Source: Lota lota (lineage: Eukaryota; Chordata; Actinopteri; Gadiformes; Lotidae). Taken from it: a stretch of DNA of 64,000 nucleotides. Shown here one piece after another: positions 54,430 to 64,000 of the stretch; position 1 is the first letter of the stretch; each line of letters starts with the position of its first letter. Under the pieces are notes generated by a model. It did no database searches. It had not been told where the DNA came from and worked only from the letters and a program-made list of their open reading frames with translations. The DNA is taken from positions 571,501 to 635,500 of the forward strand of contig JACYXH010000359.1 in assembly GCA_026745465.1 (NCBI GenBank). The letters run 5' to 3'. A program made the position numbers and the translations under genes.

Positions 54430-55284
54430 CCTACATTGTCAGCCTTTGACACAGTGAACCACCAGATCCTTCTCTCCACCCTCCAATAACTGGGAATCTC
54501 AGGTTCTGCAATCGGCCTGTTCACATCCTACCTCACGGACTGCACATACAGAGTAAAGGATCTGCGTCAGATCCTTGTGGTCTCACTACTACCACTTGAA
54601 CACTTTACTGCACTTCATTAATTATTGTTTTACTTCTCTACTTATTAGTACCTACTTTTTCTTGTGATCTTGTATTGATGTTGCTACTTATTATTACTTA
54701 CTTTACTATTGTAATCTTGTATTGATGCTGCAATGTGACTGCCTAAGACTTTTACTCTTGTGTACTTGATTCTGATTCTCTGAAGGGTTCTGTCCTGGCC
54801 CATCCTTTTCTCTCTGTACACCATGTCACTGGGTTCTGTCATTCACTCACATGGCCTTTCCTACTACAGCTATGCAGATGACACAATTTATTCTGTATTT
54901 TTCACTTAAACCCAGGTAGAAGCACAAATCTCTGCGTGTCTGGCCGACATCTCCCTCTGGAGGTCGACGCACCACCTGAAACTCAATCTGGATAAGACTG
55001 AGCTGCTCTTCATTACAGGAAAGGCCTCTCCCTTCCATGACCACTCAATCAGTATTGACAACTCTGTGGCGCCTGCGACACTCAATGACCAGATGTGCTT
55101 CGCTGCCAACATCGCTGCGACCACTCGCTTATGCAGATTCATGCTGTACAACATCAGAAGGATATGTACTTTCCTCACCCAGAAGGCCACCAAGGTTCTG
55201 GTCCAGGCTCTTGTCATCTCACGCCTTGACTACTGCAACTCCCTTCTGGCTGGTTTGCCTGCATGCGCCATTCGTCCTCTGTAG
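54430..55284 (+). pseudogene. L2/Rex1-type LINE reverse transcriptase fragment
   Basis: Two RT blocks on the plus strand. The first, near 54440, is SAFDTVNHQILLSTLQ with a stop, then GLFTSYLTDCTYRV. About 250 bases of unrelated AT-rich sequence follow. The second has GSVLGPSLFSLYT, the catalytic YADDT, HLKLNLDKTELLF and CRFMLYNIRR, ending VLVQALVISRLDYCNSLLAGLP. These are RT domains of a non-LTR retrotransposon. Stops and the insertion inactivate it. Confidence 0.85.
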
Positions 55285-56281
55285 TGATGTGAGATTTATT
55301 AACGATTCTTTCTTTTTGAACAAACATTTTGTGCGATCCGGTACGTACGATCTGTATCTGCGAGTGGATCGTTCATTCATTCTTAGATTTGCACATGCCC
55401 ATTACTTCTATGATCCGGTACGTACGATCCGTATCTGCGAGTGGATCATTCATTTCATTCATTCGTTCTTGGATTTGCACATGCACATTACTTCTATGAT
55501 CTATGAACGTGCAATCCGTATCTGAGAGTGGATCGTTCATTGATTTGCGCATCACTTTATAGGGACCCTTTTTCTATGTGGTGATTAAATGTGTGTACTC
55601 AAGTAGATCCTCAGACACATTGTTGCTTCATGTGACAAATTAAACCTAATTATGGTGATTGATTAGGAAAATGCGAATGTTGGCTCTATCTTGTACTGTT
55701 TGTCTACTTAAAAAACTCATTTTAATGTAGCCCCCTACGTATTCACTTGTGTTACCGTATAGCACCCAGTATATCCGCAAGGGCATTGGACAACCGTGTT
55801 TGACACGCATTATTTCTATGATCCAGTACCAACGATCCGTATCTTCTTTGTTGCTACCTTGCGGTCTTGGGACAGGTAAGACAGAGGCCTCTATACATTT
55901 ACAACACGTAGTTCTGTCAATCTGACACATCAGGTTAGAAGTGTTGCTACCCACTGTATTTTTGGGTTAGTGTTTAGGTTCGGGAAGTAGACGTTTGGTC
56001 TACTTGGCAGCTATTAAGCTTTGCCTTCCTTTGTTAGCTGTTAGCTTAGCTCTGTTTTGTTTGGTCCTTTTCTTTGGCAACACTCAAATACCAAGACCTG
56101 GTTGCATTACGGTGTTGTGCTTGCTTTATGTTTTATGTTCACCAATGCTCCAATAAACCCATGTTCACCATCATCTGTTCTGTTATTCACCCACACCTTG
56201 CTCATTTATCATCCAAAACCCAGCCATTTTACATTCGTTACCTCCCCCACTACCCCTAGACAGTGGGGTTGTAACAGTGGA
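55285..56281. other. Non-coding, with local tandem repeat
   Basis: No gene is recognised apart from the repeat at 55335-55556. AATAAACCC at about 56152 and TTGTAACAG near 56270 could belong to an LTR end, not delimited. Confidence 0.45.
55335..55556. repeat. Tandem repeat, unit 77-87 bp, three copies
   Basis: Each copy contains GATCCGGTACGTACGATC (diverged in the third), GTATCTGCGAGTGGATC and ATTTGCACATGCCCATTAC with TTCTAT. A further scrap lies at about 55810-55842. Confidence 0.85.
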
Positions 56282-56397
56282 GATGGCTGGTTTAACCTGT
56301 TGCACACTGATTACTCAATGTGCAACAGGTGTGCAGCCCCACCTAGCCCCAGAGTCCAATCAGAATCGGCCAGGTGAGGCTGCTTAAACCAGCCATC
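56282..56397 (+). mobile_element. Hairpin MITE, complete copy
   Basis: 116 bp with 14-bp perfect terminal inverted repeats (GATGGCTGGTTTAA and TTAAACCAGCCATC). Inside is a second perfect 12-bp inverted repeat (ACCTGTTGCACA at 56295-56306 and TGTGCAACAGGT at 56319-56330). No coding region. A deleted copy lies at 31832-31900. Confidence 0.8.
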
Positions 56398-56827
56398 ATC
56401 TACACACACTCGTTACTTTAATTTGGTAGCCTGCATACCATTTACAAGAAGAACAATAAGACAAAACATACAAAATAGTACGTTTGTGAAATTGCAACGA
56501 ATCTGCTGACGGGAACTCCGCTACATCTGGCTGATCTGGGTAAGCAGGATCACGTCACATGCACGTGTTCAGGAAACAGATAGCTTGGTAACCAGTTGGC
56601 TCATAACAACGTTTACAAATAAACAGTGAGTTAAACAATCCTTGACTTGCGTGATTATTGCAGTGAATGACATTGAGAACGTGTTTTGTGACCAGGTAGT
56701 GAATGGTGAACACACAGAATACAAACTATATTCAACAAGCCTCGTCAAACTTTGCTACTTTAATTATAGGATGCGAGTGATTGATTCCTCTATGAAGGAT
56801 CACAGCTAAATGTACTGACGGCTGAGG
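56398..56827. other. Non-coding stretch
   Basis: No gene or repeat family recognised. Confidence 0.45.
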
Positions 56828-58469
<1,642 letters not shown>

Positions 58470-58519
58470 CCCTCCTCCTCCTCCTCCTCCTCCTCCTCCT
58501 CCTCCTCCTCCTCCTCCTC
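58470..58519. repeat. (CTC)n trinucleotide repeat
   Basis: About 16 perfect units. It gives a polyproline frame that is not a gene. Confidence 0.95.
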
Positions 58520-58743
58520 TCCTGGAGCCCTGTCGCATGTATTCTGACCCGGGCGGAATCAGCGCTGTGCAGAGTAATTCAGCAGCCTGCGAGTCCTGGG
58601 CCAGATCTGTCATTGTTGACACAGTGGCAGTGGTAGCAGAAGTGCTCTCCCTCTGGGACCACAGACACTTCTAATCACATCCTCTGGGACACCCCAACAC
58701 AGAGCGAGAGGGTGAGGAATAACAGAAGGATGGTGAACACTGT

Positions 58744-58748
58744 AGAGA

Positions 58749-58783
<35 letters not shown>
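58744..58783. repeat. (GA)n microsatellite
   Basis: About 20 GA units with one C interruption. Confidence 0.92.
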
Positions 58784-59329
58784 TGAGGGTGAGCAGGCAG
58801 GGACACAACCTCTCGGAGCAAATTAAGGAACGTTCCGGCAAATGAATTCAGTGGAGTCGCGGATGGGAAAGAAGAGGAGAGAGAAACACTGCGGCCAGAG
58901 GCACAAACTGTCATCAAGCCCCATTTTACAACATGGGCGAGTCTGATTGGTCAGGAGGGTCCTTGTGTGTCACTCACCTAATCTAATTGGAGCTCTTTAG
59001 CTTTATTTGGATGATATAATGGCATAGTGAGGGGCCGTAGAAATTTTCTCTCGGAACTAGGCCAAACACACTTATCTTTTGATTGCTCAACAAGGACCCA
59101 GCCTCTCCTCGTGCAGTAGAGTTTTTCCATTAAATCTCCAGTAACTTTATAAAAGGAGAGCTTGAGAGGAGAGGCGGCCTTCTGAGAATCTGATGCTTTG
59201 TGGTTGAGGACACTGGAGGAAGAACCAGTTTTTTTAGTTATATATTAATTTCTTGAAAGAGAGATTGGACTGACGTGCAGGATAGGACGGCAGGTGGGGT
59301 ACCGACCCAGGCTCACTACAAACAGTGAC
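58784..59329. other. Non-coding stretch
   Basis: No gene recognised. Confidence 0.45.
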
Positions 59330-60882
59330 AGTGCCAGACCCCTCCACCTTGGTTATGCATTTTGGGGGGCTATCGCTTTGATGCTCATTGTGCTGCTTTC
59401 AAAGTTAAAACTGTGCTCCCTCTAAACTATAATTTGAACCCTCTAAATGCAGCAGCTCGAAAATACTCACTTCACACCATGCCATTTAGAATAGTTCTGG
59501 ACAACTTCACATACTTGGGGGTCCAAGTCACTAACAAACTTAAGAATCTGTTCAAGTATAATTTGACCCCTCTCCTCACTAGAGTACAGCAGGACATTGA
59601 GGGATGGTCATTACTCCATTTATCTCTAGCTGGTCGAATTAATTTGGTTAAAATGAATATCCTGCCTAAATGTTCCTTGCTTTTTCAATGCATTCCTAAC
59701 TTTACCCCAAAATTATTTTGGGGTTCATTTGGGATAGAAATAATCCAAGAATCTGCAAAGTATACCTGCAGAGACCAAAGAAGTTGGGGGGCATGGCCCT
59801 ACCTATTATCTATTATTATTGGGTGGCCAACTTCCGCATAACTTCCGTACTGGCTGCATGCAGATAGCTTGCAGAGTGTCCCAGCTTGGTTGAGGTTGGA
59901 AGCATCTTCCTGTATGCCATCTTCACTGGCTGCTTTGATTTACACCCCTAGTGGTCTGGCCTTCTCAGAATACTGCAAAACACATTGGGTTAAGACGACT
60001 CTCAAAATCTGGAATCAATTTAGGCACCATTTTGGATGGCAAACATTTTCAATACAGGCTCTTATAGCCAAAACATCTCACTTTCCATCTCTTTCTAGCA
60101 GATGGAGCTATTTCCACATAGTCTAACCTTGAAATAAAGTAATTTAATGAGTTATATATTGAGGGCGTCTTTGCGACATTCCAACAGATTTAAGCTAAAT
60201 TTGGTATCCCAAAGAATAATTTTTACAGGTTCGTGGCTTTGTCCGAGACACAAACTCCTGATTTCCCTCTCAGCCTGTACACCCCTCCATTTATGCTTTT
60301 TTACTACCAGCCTCTACATCTAAAGGTACCATCTCATGTTGATACGAGATAATTTTCTCCCTTCAGAGTTCCAATTCAATTACATTTTATTTGTGTAGCC
60401 CTTAGCACAGGTACAGGCTCAAAGGGCTTAACAGGCCATATATTTATGATCTTTACCTGCGATCTATGTGATGATATTCTTCTCCGGGTCCACTCTTCAT
60501 CTGTATGTGCCAAGCAGTGTCTAATCCAATGTAAAATTCTACACCGCACTCACTGGACAATAGTAATCTAAAATGTATCCTGGTATCGACTGGGACTGAA
60601 AGGTCGTGCCTCATTGATTCATATGTTTTGTTCTTGCCCTTCTCTTCACAACTATTGGTCCAATATTTTTGATTATTTTCCTTTTAATCTTGCTCCTTTT
60701 GACCATATTAATCTGTAGCACTAGCAGTACTTATTCTGTATTTTAACATGAAGACTGTGATTTTTGATTGTTTGTTTTTGCGGGGAGGGGTTGGGGGTTG
60801 GGGTGTCTTGTTTGCAATTTCTGTTTTTGCTACATACACGGTGTGTATATCCCTTTATTCTTTGTATGTCCATAAAAAAAAA
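59330..60882 (+). mobile_element. L1-type LINE, 3' part
   Basis: The frame 59362-59841 has the last part of an L1-clade RT: NFTYLGVQVTNKLKNLFKYN, LTPLLTRVQQDIEGWSLL, then SLAGRINLVKMNILPK, and CIPNFTPKLFWGSF. Frameshifted continuation pieces run to about 60670 (SLIHMFCSC-like Cys/His region). A G-rich 3' end (about 60780) and A10 at about 60876 fit the end of a 5'-truncated insertion. It is dead. Confidence 0.78.
60366..60450 (+). mobile_element. Short dispersed-repeat fragment within the LINE
   Basis: CCAATTCAATTACATTTTATTTGTGTAGCCC followed by AGGCTCAAAGGGCTTAACAGGCC resembles a very common fish repeat (ATTTTATTTGTATAGCGC type). It interrupts the L1 coding remnant. Confidence 0.5.
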
Positions 60883-61440
60883 ATCTATTTGAAATAGTTT
60901 CAGGAAATACCGTTTTTATTGTGGAAAAACATCCATGAAAATAGTTTAAAAAATAAATAAAATAAGTTGACCGAAGGCTCATTACGGCTCGGCCCCACCA
61001 AATGCGCGGTCTCGTGATTGACAACGCCTGGCACCGCAGCGCACCCACTCTAGTTGCTGCTGGTGGGAGTTAGTAACTTTGTCGATGGAAGTGCTTAAAC
61101 CAGGAAATGTCCGTACGTGCTCATTTGCACAAGTCAACTGAAGATAAACTGTTGCCCCGCCCCTTCAATGCCCCGCAACTAAAACATTTACAAAAAACAA
61201 GAGGAACATAAAAATAAAAAGGAGAAAAATAAGTTTAGTAGGCGACGGCTCCATCCCCCTAAGGTGAGGAATTTACAACTGAATGAACCAGAGGCAATCA
61301 TCATCATCAACCTCATCATCCTCCTCTCTCTTCTACAGGACATTACTGTGCTTGAAAAATGATTGCCCTAATATTTCCACGCTGGGAAGCTGTCCCCAAG
61401 ACAAAGATGAAGAGGGAAATTGCTTGGGATTTTCAGTCAG
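60883..61440. other. Non-coding stretch
   Basis: No gene recognised. Confidence 0.45.
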
Positions 61441-61448
61441 CACACACA

Positions 61449-61534
<86 letters not shown>

Positions 61535-61922
61535 AACACACGCACACACACACACACACACAAGCATATGAACACATACTTACACATACACAAATACACA
61601 CCTACACATGCACACACATACACACAAACAATAATACACACTGTTACACACACTCGTGCAAACTCAGACACACAAAATCACACACACACACACACACACA
61701 CACAGATATGCACACACACAAACACGCACATACATATTCACAAACACACACACAAACGCAAGAACACAGTTACACACACACCCACACACAATTGATCACA
61801 TACACACACAAGAACAAGAACACACCGCTACACACACAGGTGCACACTTAAACACACACAATCACACACACACACACAGATATGCTCACACACAAACACA
61901 CACACGCATACACAAGCAGACA
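61441..61922. repeat. Long compound (CA)n-rich tract
   Basis: A pure CA core at about 61451-61533, then some 380 bases of interrupted CACA with recurring GATATGCACACACA words (61705 and 61880), indicating an internal duplication. Confidence 0.92.
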
Positions 61923-62399
61923 GCAAAGCACACATTTGGAATAAATCTGCCCTCCCTCCCTTTCCCTCACTTGGTTCCAACTGCCTCCACTTCCACTCTC
62001 ATTATCTCCACAGAGCATTAACTTGTCTACAGGTAATGAGGGGCCCATAAACCAGGCGGTGACACAGGGTGGTGGTTAGTTCTGTTGCCGGGCAGCTCTG
62101 GAGTACCGGGGGGTTGTGGCTCTGTCTGTTTTATATGGCCTGATGTTCCCTCTGGGAAGACCGTGGTTTCTGTTCACACTCAAAGACTTACAGGTTAATT
62201 GGAGGTCCTGCATTGCAAGAGGAGCAGAATTAATCTCCGTCCTCAAGTGACTTCAGGGAAAAACTAACCAGATCACATGCAGGATTTTTTTTTGTCTTTT
62301 TTTTTTCGGGAGCAAAGATTGTTGGTTGAATCTTTCATTTTATGTGTTGTTTAATATTGTTTACTTCAAATATTGTTTAACATTTTAAGTATACTTGCA
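61923..62399. other. Non-coding stretch
   Basis: No gene recognised. Confidence 0.45.
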
Positions 62400-62642
62400 A
62401 ATCCGAACCTCTACACTATCCGATAGTGGATAATGTAGGGATGTCCGACTTCCAGTCAGAAGGTACTGGGTTGGATCCTTAGTGTCTGCAGCAAACCTGT
62501 AGACTTCCTTGAGCAAGATGCCTTATCCATCTTCTACTTAATGACCTATATGCATAATCCCTTTGTGAATTGAGAACCAGGTGAGTCATTTGTAAGACTT
62601 GATGCATAAAAGATTCTGCTGAATGAAATATGAATAAATAGT
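62400..62642 (+). mobile_element. tRNA-derived SINE, diverged
   Basis: GGGATGTCCGACTTCCAGTC, then TACTGGGTTGGATCC (B-box like), CCTTGAGCAAGATGCCTTATCC in the body and ATAAAAGATTCTGCTGAATGAA in the tail, followed by AATAAATAG. The order and the CTTGAGCAAG and ATAAAAG motifs match teleost tRNA-derived SINEs. Confidence 0.65.
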
Positions 62643-63253
62643 AAAACAGTCAATATCAAACATTTATTTCAGTGGTCAGATAACAAGAAAGGTGTCGAAT
62701 TAATAAACACCATGCAAGGTGAGAGAGCTGTGACAGCTGAAAACCTCTGTTATAAAATCCAGGAGCCCTTCTCATGTTGTAAATGTATGTTTCATGGCCT
62801 CTGTGTCTTACACAACACACTGGTGGGTAGAGCCTACGGAAACCTTTCATTTAATCAAACAAATACAACCACCTAGATTGGGAACCAGACAAATCTGCGA
62901 CATATGCGTCCGGCCCCCCTTCTCTGAACGATGATGTTCAGAGAAGCGCCCTATGGGAGCACCTTTCACGCATTTTAATAAACAACCAAGACGGCTTCCG
63001 CTGATGTGTCACACGTTACATTGCACTGATTGGTTGTAGGTCTATCCAATTTGTTAGGTTGTAGGTTGTAGGTGTCCAGAGGCATACATCTGTGGACGTC
63101 ATTTCCAAGGATCATCCTGACGGCTGTCGTGATGGACGGCCACCCAGCCGGACAGAGAGAGAGAGAGATGATGACATGGAGGAGGAATGACAAAAGGCAA
63201 AGTTATTGTTCTGTCCCGCCCTCCCGTCTCCGTGACTACCTGTTTGAGGGGTT
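62643..63253. other. Non-coding stretch
   Basis: No gene recognised. Confidence 0.45.
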
Positions 63254-63275
63254 GGGGGGGGGGGGGGGGGGGGGG
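63254..63275. repeat. Poly-G homopolymer
   Basis: Twenty-two G in a row. Confidence 0.95.
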
Positions 63276-63378
63276 CAGGTCTGCCCTGAGAATTATAATA
63301 AAAATACAAAAAAGGAAAGAGAAACTGTATTATTAAAACTAGATATGCATCAGTCTGGCTTCACATCCTCATCTCGGG

Positions 63379-63457
63379 GTGTGTGTGAGTGTGTGTATGG
63401 CCCTATTTATGCATGCTCCTGTGTATATGAGTACATGAGAACGCCCGCACACACACA

Positions 63458-63497
<40 letters not shown>

Positions 63498-63606
63498 AGA
63501 GTGTGTGTGTGTGTGTTTTTGTGAGTGTGTGTGAGAGTGTGTGTGGATGTGTGTGAGTGTTTGTGGGTGTGTGTGACTGTGTGTGTGTTTGTGAGTGTGT
63601 GTACAC
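63379..63606. repeat. Interrupted (GT)n tract
   Basis: Perfect GT at 63461-63488, surrounded by GTGTGAGTGT-type variants. Confidence 0.9.
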
Positions 63607-63844
63607 AAGCCTGCCAGGGGTCGAGCCGTCCATAACACTGGATGGATGATGTCGCTGTTCTGCTCTTTCATGATCCACACTTCCTCTGCATGGAGGGAGG
63701 GGGGGGGAGGTCACTTCCTGGCTCTGGTTCTGTCGTTTTAAACACACTAACACACACGCACACGCACACACTCACACACACCTCAGGTCCAGTAAGGGTG
63801 GAGAGCAGGGTGCAGCGTGATGACACCGTGTTCAGTCCGGGAGG

Positions 63845-63908
63845 ATGATGGAGCTCCTAGTTCTCATCTCCTTGGTGGTCGATGCAGCTCTAATCCAGGC
63901 AGCTGAGA
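63845..63908 (+). CDS. Probable first coding exon with signal peptide
   Basis: From ATG 63845 the frame reads MMELLVLISLVVDAALIQAAE and is followed by A/GTGAGT, a near-perfect splice donor (GT at 63909). A short polar start, a run of hydrophobic residues and a small-residue end (QAAE) make this look like a secretory signal peptide encoded by a first exon, common for receptors and secreted proteins. A second ATG at 63848 could be the start instead. There is no other coding evidence, and the next exon is outside the window, so the gene cannot be named. Confidence 0.45.
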
Positions 63909-64000
63909 GTGAGTTTCTCCTTGAATCATGAATGATGACAAATCAAAGTCAAATCATGAGTGAAGTGCAGTTCTGAAAACATAACGTTATGGGCAGAGCC

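Noticed and set aside
61283-62048. Overlapping Thr-His and Cys-Val frames of 110-170 codons
   Set aside because: Dinucleotide (CA)n sequence read in different frames. The same applies at 6986-7257, 27749-27946, 32489-32736, 54001-54313, 56732-57045 and 63369-63771.

Overview
The window is vertebrate nuclear DNA, almost certainly from a ray-finned fish. It has an intron-split teleost multiple tissue (TMT) opsin gene, tRNA-derived SINE pieces of the common teleost type, fish-type LTR retrotransposons (sushi-like chromoviruses, Gmr1-like and BEL/Pao), and very dense microsatellites. A gadiform (cod-like) genome would fit the microsatellite load and the Gmr1-like copies, but the sequence does not prove it. 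There are no bacterial operons, CRISPR arrays or rRNA genes.

Layout. 1-15.6 kb is mostly non-coding. It holds a decayed THAP-domain DNA transposon (0.95-2.0 kb) and two minus-strand exons of a TMT opsin (exon 1 at 8931-9315, exon 2 at 3389-3717). The intron between them contains a minisatellite whose unit is a copy of the exon 2 splice acceptor plus the first bases of exon 2. The TM6/TM7 exons were not found and presumably lie beyond position 1. A Harbinger-like fragment sits at 15.8 kb.

16-27.7 kb holds a truncated Gmr1-like Gypsy element (G1, order gag-protease-integrase-RT). It abuts a minus-strand BEL/Pao gag-protease remnant, which is split by a nearly intact sushi-like chromovirus (S1, 21614-27011, 5-bp duplication GTAGG, two 529-bp LTRs). 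29.4-31.1 kb is a dead hAT transposase.

33.3-54.1 kb is an intron-bearing, decayed integrase gene of the Ginger/KRBA2-like type, with a Ulp1-like protease piece at its far end. It is blown apart by two nests. Nest A is a Tc1 element holding sushi copy S2, which holds a solo LTR. Nest B is S3 holding S4, which holds S5, S6 and a Gmr1-like piece G2, which holds another solo LTR. Several target-site duplications can be read directly and give the order of insertion.

54.4-55.3 kb is an L2/Rex1-type LINE fragment, 56.3 kb a small hairpin MITE, and 59.3-60.9 kb an L1-type LINE tail. The window ends in a probable signal-peptide first exon on the plus strand (63845-63908).

All LTR elements seen carry frameshifts, stops or deletions. 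Comparing the copies still shows how the family worked: self-priming by pairing of an LTR segment with the primer site (with one compensatory base change), a conserved slippery heptamer for -1 frameshifting at the gag/pol border, a chromodomain at the end of pol, and a SCAN-like segment in the Gmr1-like gag.
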